From UBA1240 sp045599185 (GTDB taxonomy: Bacteria > Spirochaetota > Spirochaetia > Treponematales > Treponemataceae): 64,000 bases of DNA. The notes under the pieces were generated by a model. That model was not told the origin of the DNA, did no database searches, and saw only the letters and a list, made by a program, of their open reading frames with translations. Of the stretch, positions 50,429 to 60,196 are shown one piece after another (within the stretch, counting starts at the first letter, position 1; every line of letters starts with the position of its first letter). The position numbers were made by a program, and so were the translations under genes. The DNA is taken from positions 25,495 to 89,494 of the forward strand of contig JAZRVO010000014.1 of NCBI GenBank assembly GCA_045599185.1. Reading direction: 5' to 3'.

Positions 50429-52003
50429 ATGAAAAAGCATTTTCCATTTAATAAATTTATTAAATTTAAAACTGAAAAATTAAAAAAGCGGCAGACAGAA
50501 CAGGCCGGAAACGCTTTTGAAGCGAACCCGATTGCAGAGCCCTGCCGCATAAAACAGCCCAAAAGCCTTAACAGGCAGGTGCTGGTAAGCATTGTTATAA
50601 TCATCTGCATTCTTTCCATTGTACCGGTTGGCGTTTTGCTTTTAACGGGCTTTCAAACCATTCAGTACGACAAAATAATTACCAACGTAAGCCGCGCCAA
50701 CGATTTTTCCCAAACCGTTGCCGTAAAAATACCTGACGAAATATGGAAAATTGTTGCAGGCCAGCAGTATTTCTATTCCGGCAATCAGATTCTGTACATT
50801 CATCAGGTGCGTGAAGGCATAAAGGAAATGCAGCGCGAAGGCGGCGAGGCCGTTGAACTTCTGGCAGTTGCAAGCCGTGCACTGGACACGCTGGAAAATT
50901 ACGTGCTTCTTTTGGGAGACCAGATAAGGCAGGGCGCGGCAGTAAGTGAAAATGAAGTAATTCTTGAAGAAGTGCGCGGCGTTGCAAGCCTTATTGAAGA
51001 AATTCTTCAGGAATACATTGTTGAAGAAATAAAAAGTTCTTCCGAAGCAAACGAACACTTGAAGCACCTTACGAACATAATGACAATTTCACTTTTAGTG
51101 TTCCTGCTTGCGGCGGTTGTGCTAGCCTTTATCGTGCGCCGCACCCTCAGCAACAGCATTCAGGACGCAATTTCAAAAGTGGAAGATTTTTCCAACCAGA
51201 TTGCCGCAGGCCAGCTGGACAGGCGCATAACAAATGCTTCAATTGAAGAATTTGAACACTTAACCGGCAACCTTAACATTATGGCAACCAAAATTCAGCA
51301 GCTTATTGACGCAAACATACGGGAACAGAAAAATTTACAGAAAGCCCAGATGCAGGCATTGCAGGCGCAGATAACGCCGCATTTTTTATACAACACGCTT
51401 GATACGATTATATGGCTTGCGGAAGTTGGCCAGACGAAGCAGGTTGTGGAACTGACCAAAGCCTTTTCCAACTTTTTCCGCATAAGCCTTAGCCGCGGAC
51501 AGGAATGGATTACCGTTGGCGAAGAAATTGAACACATAAAAAGCTACCTTACGGTTCAGGAAATACGCTACCGCGACATACTTGATTACGAAATAAACTG
51601 CGACGAAAGCCTTTACAATTTCCCCATGCTTAAACTGGTTTTGCAGCCGCTGGTAGAAAACGCACTTTATCACGGCATAAAAAACCGGCGCGGCAGGGGC
51701 TTTTTGCAGGTAAACGCCATGCGCAGCGGCGACATGCTGCATTTTGAAGTTATAGACAACGGCATGGGCATGACGGAAGAAAGGCTTGCACAGGTAACAA
51801 AGGAACTTTCCACCGGTTTTGACCGGGCAGAAAGCACCGAAAAACCTTCGGTTTACGGACTTTTTAACGTAAACAAGCGGCTTTACCTTTACTACAACCA
51901 GCAGGCCGCACTTAAAATAGAAAGTACATTTAAAATGGGCACAACCGTAAGCTTTGAAGTTCCGCTAAGCGGCCCCAAAGAAGGAAAAATAGAAAATGTT
52001 TAA
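50429..52003 (+). CDS. sensor histidine kinase, YesM/LytS type
   Basis: A 524-aa membrane kinase. The first helix is at about 47-72 and the second at about 212-235, with a periplasmic domain between, followed by HAMP. The phosphoacceptor box is ALQAQITPHFLYNTLDTIIW with the family histidine H in PHFLYN. PLVENALYHGIKNRRGRG is the N-box of the HATPase. It is between a sugar-binding lipoprotein and an AraC-type regulator and overlaps the latter by 8 bp. The signal is inferred to be the sugar-loaded lipoprotein. Confidence 0.9.
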   Translation: MKKHFPFNKFIKFKTEKLKKRQTEQAGNAFEANPIAEPCRIKQPKSLNRQVLVSIVIIICILSIVPVGVLLLTGFQTIQYDKIITNVSRANDFSQTVAVKIPDEIWKIVAGQQYFYSGNQILYIHQVREGIKEMQREGGEAVELLAVASRALDTLENYVLLLGDQIRQGAAVSENEVILEEVRGVASLIEEILQEYIVEEIKSSSEANEHLKHLTNIMTISLLVFLLAAVVLAFIVRRTLSNSIQDAISKVEDFSNQIAAGQLDRRITNASIEEFEHLTGNLNIMATKIQQLIDANIREQKNLQKAQMQALQAQITPHFLYNTLDTIIWLAEVGQTKQVVELTKAFSNFFRISLSRGQEWITVGEEIEHIKSYLTVQEIRYRDILDYEINCDESLYNFPMLKLVLQPLVENALYHGIKNRRGRGFLQVNAMRSGDMLHFEVIDNGMGMTEERLAQVTKELSTGFDRAESTEKPSVYGLFNVNKRLYLYYNQQAALKIESTFKMGTTVSFEVPLSGPKEGKIENV

Positions 52004-53621
52004 GGTTTTTTTTGCAGATGATGAAATTATAGTGCGCGACGGAATACGCAGCTGCCTTGCAGACCAGCCGGGCTTTACCCTTGCAGGCGAAGCCCAGGAC
52101 GGTGAAATGGCACTTTCCATGATACACGAAATTAAACCGGACATTCTTATTACCGACATAAAAATGCCGTTCATGAACGGTCTTGAACTGTGCCGCATCG
52201 TGCGGAAAATTCAGCCGTGGATACGAATAATAATACTTTCCGGCCACGATGAGTTTGAATACGCCAAACAGGCCATAAGCATTGGCATAGACGACTATCT
52301 TTTAAAGCCCTTTACCGCAGAAGAACTGATTGAAGCCTTAAAAAAAGCCGGCGCACGCATAGAAGCAGAAACCAGAAAGGAAGCCGACATTGCAAAACTT
52401 AAGGCACAGGTAGAAAGCCAGGCAGAAATTACAAAAGACCGCTTTTTAAGCGACTTTGCCCGCGGTCACATTCCATTAAGCGACTTTTTGCAGGGTGCAG
52501 AAACCTACGGCCTAGAAGTTTTAAGCCGCTTTTACACCATGCTTTTAATAAAAACCGAACAGAACGGCAAAACCTTTGGCGAAACGGAACTTTTTTCAAT
52601 CAAGTCATTTGTTAAAAACCTTTTCGAAGAAGATTCCGGCCGCAGCAGCGACACCAGCGCCCTTGCGTTTTTATCCGCCAAGGACGAACTTTGCCTTATG
52701 GTAAAAACTTCCACAAAGGAAGGGGCTGAAGAAGCCGTATTTGCCGTTACCGATGCAGTAAAGCACCAGCTTTTGAAGCAGGGCATAAAAGCCGCCGGAA
52801 TTGGCATTGGCCACACGGTAGAACGCCTTGCTTCATTAAGCGAATCCTTTAACGAAGCCAGCAAAGCCCTGCAAATGGCAGTGCAGAACGGCGGCGGCAA
52901 GCTGATTAGTGCCGTAGACCTGCAGAGCGAAAATGCAGAAACCCTGCTGAACCTTAGCGGCGGCGAATTTGTAGACAAGCTGAAATATGCCCTTGTTGAA
53001 GAAATTGACCAGCTTATTGCCAGGCAGATTGAACTTTTGGGCAACAATCCCTTTCAGTTTACGGTAATGGGTTCCTATTTAATAATTGAACTTATAAGTG
53101 CGTGTTCGCGCATTATTGAACAGCTTGGCGGAAAGGTAGAAGACGTATGCCCGGAAATGCTTACCAGCAACTTTGTTTCCGGGGCTGTAAAATCGGTGGA
53201 CGACTTTTCGCGCCAGAGCCGGTTTATGCTTAACAAGGTTCTGCGCTACAGGGATTCTAAAATGAACAGCCGCTACGGCGACATGATAATGAAGGCAAAA
53301 CGCTACATTGACGAAAATTACAACGATCAGGATATTTGCCTGCGCCTTGTTGCAGAAGCCGTGGCTGTTTCGCCAAACCATTTCAGCGCGGTTTTTTCGC
53401 AGGAATGCGGCCAGAGTTTTATTGAATATTTAACGGCGGTGCGGATTGAACACGCAAAAACGCTGCTGGCACAAAGCGAAATGAAAAGCACGGACATTGC
53501 ATACGAAGTGGGCTTTAACGATCCTCATTATTTCAGCTTTATTTTCAAAAAAAACACCGGCCTTTCGCCAAAGGAATACCGCAGTACCATGCACAACGAA
53601 AGCGCCGCCCCGGAAGACTAA
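51996..53621 (+). CDS. response regulator with AraC-type DNA-binding domain
   Basis: A 541-aa YesN-type regulator. The receiver domain is at about 1-120 (VFFADDEIIVRDG, DILITDIKMPFMNG with the phosphoacceptor Asp, and K in LKPF). A middle GGDEF-unlike helical linker follows. The C-terminal AraC HTH (VAVSPNHFSAVFSQECGQSF and STDIAYEVGFNDPHYFSFIFK) is intact. It presumably activates the transporter genes that follow. It overlaps the kinase gene by 8 bp. Confidence 0.92.
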   Translation: MFKVFFADDEIIVRDGIRSCLADQPGFTLAGEAQDGEMALSMIHEIKPDILITDIKMPFMNGLELCRIVRKIQPWIRIIILSGHDEFEYAKQAISIGIDDYLLKPFTAEELIEALKKAGARIEAETRKEADIAKLKAQVESQAEITKDRFLSDFARGHIPLSDFLQGAETYGLEVLSRFYTMLLIKTEQNGKTFGETELFSIKSFVKNLFEEDSGRSSDTSALAFLSAKDELCLMVKTSTKEGAEEAVFAVTDAVKHQLLKQGIKAAGIGIGHTVERLASLSESFNEASKALQMAVQNGGGKLISAVDLQSENAETLLNLSGGEFVDKLKYALVEEIDQLIARQIELLGNNPFQFTVMGSYLIIELISACSRIIEQLGGKVEDVCPEMLTSNFVSGAVKSVDDFSRQSRFMLNKVLRYRDSKMNSRYGDMIMKAKRYIDENYNDQDICLRLVAEAVAVSPNHFSAVFSQECGQSFIEYLTAVRIEHAKTLLAQSEMKSTDIAYEVGFNDPHYFSFIFKKNTGLSPKEYRSTMHNESAAPED

Positions 53622-53917
53622 GCCCAGCAGCGCAAAGGCGCATAACTGGCTGGCATTGGGTGCGGCCGGTAAAAAAAGAGTAAAAAGGGTAAAAAATTAC
53701 GCCGGAACCGGCATTTTTAAGGGTGCACTTAAAATATTCAACTTTTGAAATAAAATTTTCAACCTTTTTTAAATTGCGCCCTTAAAATTAATTTAAAAAT
53801 TCCTAAAAACTTTAACGAAATTTCATAAATCTTTTAATTTCCTTTCGGGGCTTATGGCATTATATTAAGACCATAAATCAAGCACAGCTTGAAAAAGTTT
53901 TTCGGAGGAAAGAAAAC
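53622..53917 (+). other. 296-bp gap before the binding-protein gene
   Basis: It holds the terminator at 53701-53718, two TTCAAC direct repeats 21 bp apart (53737-53742 and 53758-53763), a -10-like TATATT (53861-53866) without a good -35, and a GGAGG ribosome site just before ATG 53918. Repeats at two helical turns fit binding by an AraC-type regulator, but their distance from the -10 (about 100 bp) is large. Confidence 0.45.
53701..53718 (+). terminator. short terminator after the response regulator gene
   Basis: GCCG-GAAC-CGGC followed by ATTTTTAA. The stem is short but GC-only. Confidence 0.5.
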
Positions 53918-54847
53918 ATGAAAAAAATCTTAGCAATTGCACTTGCAGCCGCAATGGTATTGCCAATGTTCGCAGCTGACTTAATCAAAGTTGGTATCAT
54001 CAACAACGACCCTAACGAATCGGGTTACCGCACAGCAAACGTTGAAGACATGAAGAAAACCTTCACTAAAGACAACGGTTATGACGCTTCATTCTTCTAC
54101 AGCCTGAAAAATGACGAACAGATTGATGCTGCCCGCAAAATGATTCAGGACGAAGTTGACTATCTTCTTCTTTCTGCTGCTGGTACAGCTGGTTGGACTG
54201 GTGTTCTTCGCGAAGCACAGGAAAACGGCGTAAAAGTTATTCTTTTTGACCGCACAATCGATGCAGACCCAAGCCTTTACGAAGCTTCTATCATTTCTGA
54301 TATGGCAAAAGAAGGCGAAAACACAGTTGCATGGCTTGCTTCTCAGAACCTTAAAAAATACAACATCATCCACATTCAGGGTGTAATGGGTTCAGCTGCA
54401 CAGAAAGGCCGCTCTGGTGCTTTGAACGACATGGTTAAAAAGAACAAGAAAAACTGGAAAATCGTTAAACAGCAGACAGCTGAATGGAACGCAGAAAACG
54501 CACAGCAGATTGTTCAGTCAGTTATCGATTCTAAAAAAGATTTCAACGTAATTTACGCTGAAAACGACGATATGGCTAAAGGTGCTGTAGCAGCTTTGGA
54601 CAAAGCCGGTATTTCACACGGTGTAAACGGTAAAGTTATCGTTATCGGTTTCGACTGCAACAAATGGGCACTTGAAGAAGTTCTTAAAGGAAACTGGAAC
54701 TTTGATCAGCAGTGCAACCCATTCCAGGCTGCTTACATCGACGACATCATCAGAAACGGTGCTAAAGAAAAGACTGTTATCATGAATGAAAAAGGCTTCG
54801 ATGCTAAAACAATCACAGCAGCAGACGTTGCTAACTACGGAATCTAA
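53918..54847 (+). CDS. ABC sugar-binding protein, galactofuranose type
   Basis: A 309-aa periplasmic binding protein. Its signal peptide (KKILAIALAAAMVLPMFA) ends in AFA and has no lipobox, so it is soluble in the periplasm. IKVGIINNDPNESGYRTANV, FDRTIDADPSLYEASIISDM and VIVIGFDCNKWALEEVLKG are typical of YtfQ-like binders. It is followed by an attenuating terminator and then by the ATPase and two permeases of its transporter, giving more binding protein than transporter. The sugar itself is not determined. Confidence 0.88.
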   Translation: MKKILAIALAAAMVLPMFAADLIKVGIINNDPNESGYRTANVEDMKKTFTKDNGYDASFFYSLKNDEQIDAARKMIQDEVDYLLLSAAGTAGWTGVLREAQENGVKVILFDRTIDADPSLYEASIISDMAKEGENTVAWLASQNLKKYNIIHIQGVMGSAAQKGRSGALNDMVKKNKKNWKIVKQQTAEWNAENAQQIVQSVIDSKKDFNVIYAENDDMAKGAVAALDKAGISHGVNGKVIVIGFDCNKWALEEVLKGNWNFDQQCNPFQAAYIDDIIRNGAKEKTVIMNEKGFDAKTITAADVANYGI

Positions 54848-54878
54848 TTTAACTTGAACGATTAGGTTTTAGGTGATG

Positions 54879-54922
54879 AACACGGGGGACGGATACAAAG
54901 TCCGAACCTCGTGTTTTTTTTT
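54879..54922 (+). terminator. attenuating terminator after the binding-protein gene
   Basis: AACACGGGG pairs with CCTCGTGTT (one G-U pair), with GGAC/GTCC inside, followed by nine T. It likely lets only part of the transcripts continue into the transporter genes. Confidence 0.75.
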
Positions 54923-55045
54923 GACAGTTTTTACAATCTTTTGCGGCAGTTAACACTCCCAAAAGCAACAGGGGATATGTAAAGGCTGTTTTTCCCGGGT
55001 TATCTTTGGCAAAGGGAAAACCTGCGGTTTTTTAAGGAGGATGCC

Positions 55046-56560
55046 ATGCAGGAAAAATCCGTTCTGGAAATGCGTGGAATTTATAAAACTTTTCCGGGTG
55101 TTAAAGCCCTGCAGAACGTTGATTTTACCTTGGAAGAAGGTGAAATTCACGCACTGATGGGTGAAAATGGTGCCGGAAAATCTACATTGATTAAAGTATT
55201 AACTGGTGTACATCAAAAGGACGAGGGTACTGTTTTTGTTAAAGGTTTTGATGAAGCAGTAAACATCCGCTCGCCGCAGGATGCACAGAATGCAGGTATC
55301 AGTACCGTTTATCAGGAAATTACACTCTGCAACAACCTTACCGTTGCAGAAAATATGTATATCGGAAGATCGAAAGGTCTTTTTACCAACTGGAAGGCTA
55401 TGAACGAAAAGGCCGGAAAAATCCTGAAAGATTTGGGCATTCCGGCTGAACCTACCCAGCAGCTTTCTTCTTGTTCCATCGCCGTTCAGCAGATGGTTGC
55501 CATTGCACGCGCCGTAGACATGGAATGCAAGATTCTTATTCTTGACGAACCTACTTCTTCGCTTGACGAACAGGAAGTTGCAAAGCTTTTCCGCCTTATG
55601 CGCGACCTTAAAGCCAAGGGCGTAGGAATTATCTTTGTTACGCACTTTCTGGAACAGGTTTACGAAGTTTGTGACAAAATTACGGTTCTGCGCGACGGCA
55701 AACTTGTTGGTCAGTACGAAATTAAAGACCTGCCGATGGTTGAACTTGTTTCAAAAATGCTCGGCAAGGAACTTGACGGGCTTTCGGACATGAAAAAGCC
55801 GGGTGAAGCCGTTGTACGCAGTGCAGACGAAGTGCCTGTTTATGCAGCAGAAAAGCTCAGCAGCGTGGCTGGCGTTAAGCCTTTCGACTTTAAAATTTAC
55901 AAGGGCGAAGTTAACGGCTTTACCGGCCTGCTTGGTTCCGGCCGCAGTGAATCGGTGCGCGCCGTTTTTGGTGCAGACAAAGTTACCGGCGGCAAGGTTA
56001 AGATTAACGGCAAGGAAGTAAAGATTAACAAGCCTATCAGCGCCATGAAAAACGGCATCAGCTACCTGCCGGAAGACCGCAAGCGTGACGGCATTATCGG
56101 CGACCTTTCGGTACGCGAAAACCTTATTCTTGCACATCAGGTTCTTAAAGGTTTCTTTAAGCCTATAAGCCGTGCCCAAAGTGAAAAATTTGCAGACGAA
56201 TACATCAAGCTTCTTGAAATTAAGACTGCTTCTACGGAAACTCCTATCAAGGCTTTGTCCGGCGGTAACCAGCAGAAGGTACTTCTTGCACGCGCCCTGC
56301 TTTCTAACCCGGAATACCTTATTCTGGACGAACCGACCCGCGGTATTGATATTGGTACAAAAACCGAAATTCAGGAACTGGTTTTGAAACTTGCAGGCGA
56401 AGGTAAGAGCGTTACTTTCATTTCTTCGGAAATTGATGAAATGCTCCGCACTTGTTCGCGCCTTGTCGTTATGCGCGACCTTAAGCAGGTTGGTGAATTA
56501 ACCGGTGAAGATTTGACTCAGACAAAGATTATGAAAACTATTGCCGGAGGAGAAAAATGA
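55046..56560 (+). CDS. sugar ABC transporter ATPase, two-domain
   Basis: A 504-aa double ABC ATPase like YtfR/MglA. The first half has Walker A GENGAGKST (about 38-46) and LILDEPTSSLD. The second half has a degenerate Walker A (GLLGSGRSES), the signature LSGGNQQKVLLARAL and LILDEPTRGIDIGTK. It powers import through the two permeases that follow, the first of which overlaps it by ATGA. AAGGAGG precedes the ATG. Confidence 0.92.
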   Translation: MQEKSVLEMRGIYKTFPGVKALQNVDFTLEEGEIHALMGENGAGKSTLIKVLTGVHQKDEGTVFVKGFDEAVNIRSPQDAQNAGISTVYQEITLCNNLTVAENMYIGRSKGLFTNWKAMNEKAGKILKDLGIPAEPTQQLSSCSIAVQQMVAIARAVDMECKILILDEPTSSLDEQEVAKLFRLMRDLKAKGVGIIFVTHFLEQVYEVCDKITVLRDGKLVGQYEIKDLPMVELVSKMLGKELDGLSDMKKPGEAVVRSADEVPVYAAEKLSSVAGVKPFDFKIYKGEVNGFTGLLGSGRSESVRAVFGADKVTGGKVKINGKEVKINKPISAMKNGISYLPEDRKRDGIIGDLSVRENLILAHQVLKGFFKPISRAQSEKFADEYIKLLEIKTASTETPIKALSGGNQQKVLLARALLSNPEYLILDEPTRGIDIGTKTEIQELVLKLAGEGKSVTFISSEIDEMLRTCSRLVVMRDLKQVGELTGEDLTQTKIMKTIAGGEK

Positions 56561-57651
56561 GTTCAAATAAAAACTTCAAGGAAATGGCTGTTTCTCTGGT
56601 TCGCAAGCAGCTTTTTATTCCTATTGCGGCCTTAGTAATTCTGGTTCTGTTCAATCTTATTGCAGATCCTTCGTTCTTTAGAATCAGCCTTGGTCAAAGC
56701 AGCGGCGGTTTTCCGGTTTTGACTGGTTATCTTATTACCATTCTTGACAATGCTTCGGAACTGGTAATTCTTGCTTTGGGCATGACTTTTGTTACTGCTG
56801 CTTCTGGCGGTCAGGACATTTCTGTTGGTGCTGGCATTGCCATTGCCGGTTCTGTAGTTCTCCGCATGCTTTGCGGCAGCGAAGTTTCTCCGGCAGAACT
56901 TCAGAGTTCAATTTTTGTGGCATTCCTTGCATGTGCAGTTGTTTCAATGATTTTTGGTGCCTTCAACGGTGCGCTGGTTGCTTACTTTAAGATTCAGCCT
57001 ATGGTTGCAACTCTTATTCTGTTTACAGCCGGCCGTTCCATTGCAGCATGGATTAACATGAACCGCCTGCCGATTGTTACTGATCCTGTGTTCTCTTATT
57101 TCGGTAACTTCCTGCCGGGCATTCCTGTACCTACACCAATCTTCATTGCGATTATTTGTGTTGTGCTTGTTATGATTCTGCTTAAATTTACCAATATCGG
57201 ACTTTACACTCAGTCTGTCGGAATCAATGCTTCTTCTTCAAGGCTGAATGGTATTAACCCAGAATTCATTAAGTTCATCACTTACGTGATTATGGGGCTT
57301 TGCGTTGCTATTGCCGGTTTCATCAAGGTTAGCCGCTTTTCTACCATCAACTATTCTGTTATTGCAAAAGACATTGAAATGGATGCCATTCTTGCTGTTG
57401 CACTTGGCGGAAACGCTTTGAGCGGCGGTAAGTTTAACATGTGGGCTTCTGTTCTTGGTGCTTATGTAATTCAGTTCCTTACAACAACCCTCTACAAGTT
57501 CGATGTAGATTCTACTGCTTTGCCTGCTTACAAGGCCGTGGTTGTTATTATTCTTGTTGTTTTAAGCTGCCCGATTGTACGCGAAAAAATGAGCGCACTG
57601 GGTAAAAAAGGTTCTGTAAAAGCACCTGCCGCTGCAAAGGGAGGTAATTAA
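56557..57651 (+). CDS. sugar ABC transporter permease 1 (YtfT-like)
   Basis: A 364-aa membrane protein of the RbsC family with about ten helices. LALGMTFVTAASGGQDISVGAGIAIA is the conserved region, and AVALGGNALSGGKFNMW the later motif. It overlaps the ATPase gene by 4 bp. A second, different permease gene follows after 2 bp; a two-permease arrangement is typical of galactofuranose-type YtfQRT-YjfF systems. Confidence 0.88.
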   Translation: MSSNKNFKEMAVSLVRKQLFIPIAALVILVLFNLIADPSFFRISLGQSSGGFPVLTGYLITILDNASELVILALGMTFVTAASGGQDISVGAGIAIAGSVVLRMLCGSEVSPAELQSSIFVAFLACAVVSMIFGAFNGALVAYFKIQPMVATLILFTAGRSIAAWINMNRLPIVTDPVFSYFGNFLPGIPVPTPIFIAIICVVLVMILLKFTNIGLYTQSVGINASSSRLNGINPEFIKFITYVIMGLCVAIAGFIKVSRFSTINYSVIAKDIEMDAILAVALGGNALSGGKFNMWASVLGAYVIQFLTTTLYKFDVDSTALPAYKAVVVIILVVLSCPIVREKMSALGKKGSVKAPAAAKGGN

Positions 57652-57653
57652 TT

Positions 57654-58706
57654 ATGAGTTTTGCAAAAGCTAATGATAATCCTTTGGCAAAAAAACGCTC
57701 TATTTCTGACACAAACTTGCTTTTGATTATTACTATTGCTGTTTTTATTGCAATGTACGTTTGTGCAGTTGTGTTTTTGGGTGCCGGGTTCAGAAAGCCT
57801 CAAACCTTTTTCAACTCGCTGAACAATAACGCAGCCCTTATCATTCTTTCATGCGGCCTTAGTCTGGTTATGATTACCGGCGGCATTGACATTAGCGTTG
57901 GTTACATGACTGCGCTGGTTTGCATGAGCTGTGCCGTTCATCTTGATGCCGGCATGGGTAACGGTTCTATTTTTGGTGCAATTTTAATTGCCCTTATGAT
58001 TGGTGTTCTTTTTGGTGCCGTTCAGGGCTTTTTAGTTGCATACCTTGACATTCAGCCGTTCATCGTAACTTTGGCCGGTATGTTCTTTGCCAAGGGCATG
58101 ACTACCATTGTAAACCCAACCCAGTTTAACGTCAGCAACGCTGCATTTGAAAACTTAATGTATGCACGCATCATCATTCCGGGCATGGGTTCGGTAAACA
58201 AAAAGGGCATTTACGTAAACGCCTACATTGAACCTGGCGTTGTTGTTGCACTGGTTGTTGTAGTTCTGCTTTTCTGCGTATTGCGCTGGACAAAGCTTGG
58301 ACGCAGTTTTTATGCCGTTGGCGGTAACCAGCAGAGTGCAAACATGCTTGGTATCAACGTAAAGCGCACCAAGTTCCTTTCACACTTCATCTGTAGTTTG
58401 CTTGCTGCAATCGGCGGTTTCGTATACTTCATGCACGTTGGTTCTGGTTCTCCAAGCCACGCAAGCGGTTACGAAATGAATGCAATTGCATCTTCAATTA
58501 TCGGCGGTACAATGCTTACCGGTGGTGTTGGTAACATTATTGGTACGTTCTTTGGCGTTATGTCACTTGCAACCATTAAAAACATTGTTAGTTCACTTGG
58601 TCTTGACGACGCATGGTGGACAAACATTACGGTTGCTTTCATGATTTGTCTGTTCCTGCTAATTCAGAGTATTGTTCTTTCCCGCAAGAACAAGAACAAG
58701 GCTTAA
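57654..58706 (+). CDS. sugar ABC transporter permease 2 (YjfF-like)
   Basis: A 350-aa RbsC-family permease of about ten helices. LIILSCGLSLVMITGGIDISVG is the conserved loop and GGTMLTGGVGNIIGTFFG the later motif. It is the last gene of the transporter unit, ended by a long terminator. Its partner permease is the gene directly before it. Confidence 0.88.
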   Translation: MSFAKANDNPLAKKRSISDTNLLLIITIAVFIAMYVCAVVFLGAGFRKPQTFFNSLNNNAALIILSCGLSLVMITGGIDISVGYMTALVCMSCAVHLDAGMGNGSIFGAILIALMIGVLFGAVQGFLVAYLDIQPFIVTLAGMFFAKGMTTIVNPTQFNVSNAAFENLMYARIIIPGMGSVNKKGIYVNAYIEPGVVVALVVVVLLFCVLRWTKLGRSFYAVGGNQQSANMLGINVKRTKFLSHFICSLLAAIGGFVYFMHVGSGSPSHASGYEMNAIASSIIGGTMLTGGVGNIIGTFFGVMSLATIKNIVSSLGLDDAWWTNITVAFMICLFLLIQSIVLSRKNKNKA

Positions 58707-58723
58707 GCGCTTAGGGAACTTAT

Positions 58724-58795
58724 AAAACAGAAAACCCTTAAACAAAACCGTTTGCCTAAAAAAGCGGCGGTTTGTTTAAGGGTTTTTCTGTTTTT
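58724..58795. terminator. long bidirectional terminator
   Basis: AAAACAGAAAACCCTTAAAC-type arms (58724-58750 and 58766-58795) pair nearly along their whole length around a 15-nt centre, with T-rich ends on both strands. It serves the transporter genes on + and the metallophosphoesterase-like gene on -. Confidence 0.85.
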
Positions 58796-58816
58796 AAAGC
58801 AGCTTGTAATGCCTTT

Positions 58817-58862
58817 GTCATGCTGAATTTGTCAGCCTTCGGCGGCTGCGCACAGCATCCAT
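58817..58862 (+). repeat. dispersed intergenic repeat, direct copy
   Basis: GTCATGCTGAATTTG and GCGCACAGCATCC recur in inverted sense at about 47852-47900. It lies right after the transporter terminator. Confidence 0.55.
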
Positions 58863-58957
58863 CGTATATTCGCAACCTTCAGGCTGTCCCTTCCTCGAAA
58901 AAACGTTGCTTTTTGCACACGCCAAGCAATAGTTAGAGATAGAGCAAGCAGCAAAAA

Positions 58958-60196
58958 CTATTGGTCTATAACCGTGTCCTTGGAAAGCTGGCCGATAACC
59001 TGACCGTCGCTTGAATAGAAAGTCATTATGAAAAAGTCGGTATAAACTTCAACTTCAAGCCAGCCGTAGTGGGTATTGTCAATCCACTTTGAATATGGCG
59101 AAAAATAAGTGATGTTTTTTTCCAGCGGCGCGCCCAAAGTGCCTACAACCGCATAGCTTACATCGTGCTTTTCAAGATATTCCATAAAATGGTTTCTTCC
59201 GCTTACAACCAAATCAACGTGGTATTTTTCCAGAATCGGGCTTACGCGGCCTAAAATATCGGTACTGTCGGCGGCAATTTTGCCGGTGCTTGTTTTATAA
59301 CCCGACGATGCCATGTAGCTGTGGCAAAGCACAATAGTAGTATCCGCCTGCTGAATGCCTTCCAGCTGCTTTATAAGCCAGTCCTTCTGTTTTGCAGTAA
59401 ACTCAGCCGTATCGTACAAAAGGTTCAGCACAATCAAATGCACCGGACCTGCGTCAATCCTGTAAAAAGGTTCCCTGTCGTTGCCGCAAAAGTTTCTGGC
59501 AAAACGGTACCTGTTGTTTATAAGCGCATCGCGGCCGCCCATAACAAAACGCACCGGCTGGCCTTCCATAATTTCGCTTATTTCGTCTGCGGCTTCACGG
59601 TAAGCTTCGGTATCAAGCCCAAAATGACTTAAATTGCCTAAAATAAAAACCGCGTCATATTTCTGGGCTTTCATGTTCTGCAAAGTTGCCGTCCGTTCAG
59701 CCTTGGCCGCGTCCGGATCGCCGTACATCGGGTCGCTGCTAATGCCAATGCGCAAAAGCGGTTCATATTTTTTTGCATAAAGGCTGCGGTCTTCCAAAGA
59801 ATTGCCGGCAGACAAAATTGAAATTGGTGCAAGCCCGCTTGTAGAAGCCACCGCAACTGAAGAAACGTAAAAAAATCCGGCTGCGGTGCAAAGCAGAATG
59901 ATTGCAGAATAGGCTAGTGAAAGGGCGCGGGCTGTTTTTGCCGTTTTCGGCTTTGTCTGAATAAGACCGGCATAAACCAGCATAAAAACAACCGGCAGCC
60001 ACGAAGAAAACAGAATGCCGTTGTAAATGTTCAGCCATTCCTTGTTGAATTTTAAAAAGCCGTCAAAACCGCTTGTGCCTTTAAGCCACGCCCCAAAAAG
60101 CGTAATAAGCAAACTTACTGCAAGCGAAAGCAAAATGAAAAAACCGCTTTTAACGGTAATTTTGTTTTCGCTGCTTGCAGAATTTTCTTTTTTCAT
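58958..60196 (-). CDS. membrane-anchored metallophosphoesterase-like protein with degenerate motifs
   Basis: A 412-aa protein with four hydrophobic segments in the first 140 residues and a calcineurin-like domain after them. The motifs are altered: SSDPMYGD (usually DxH), FILGNLSHFG (usually GDxxD), VMGGRDALIN (usually GNHD), LCHSYMA (histidine kept) and VVSGRNHFMEY (usually GHxH). Several metal ligands are therefore missing and catalysis is doubtful. The start overlaps the stop of the SPFH-like gene (ATGA), so the two are translationally coupled. Confidence 0.7.
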   Translation of the reverse strand: MKKENSASSENKITVKSGFFILLSLAVSLLITLFGAWLKGTSGFDGFLKFNKEWLNIYNGILFSSWLPVVFMLVYAGLIQTKPKTAKTARALSLAYSAIILLCTAAGFFYVSSVAVASTSGLAPISILSAGNSLEDRSLYAKKYEPLLRIGISSDPMYGDPDAAKAERTATLQNMKAQKYDAVFILGNLSHFGLDTEAYREAADEISEIMEGQPVRFVMGGRDALINNRYRFARNFCGNDREPFYRIDAGPVHLIVLNLLYDTAEFTAKQKDWLIKQLEGIQQADTTIVLCHSYMASSGYKTSTGKIAADSTDILGRVSPILEKYHVDLVVSGRNHFMEYLEKHDVSYAVVGTLGAPLEKNITYFSPYSKWIDNTHYGWLEVEVYTDFFIMTFYSSDGQVIGQLSKDTVIDQ

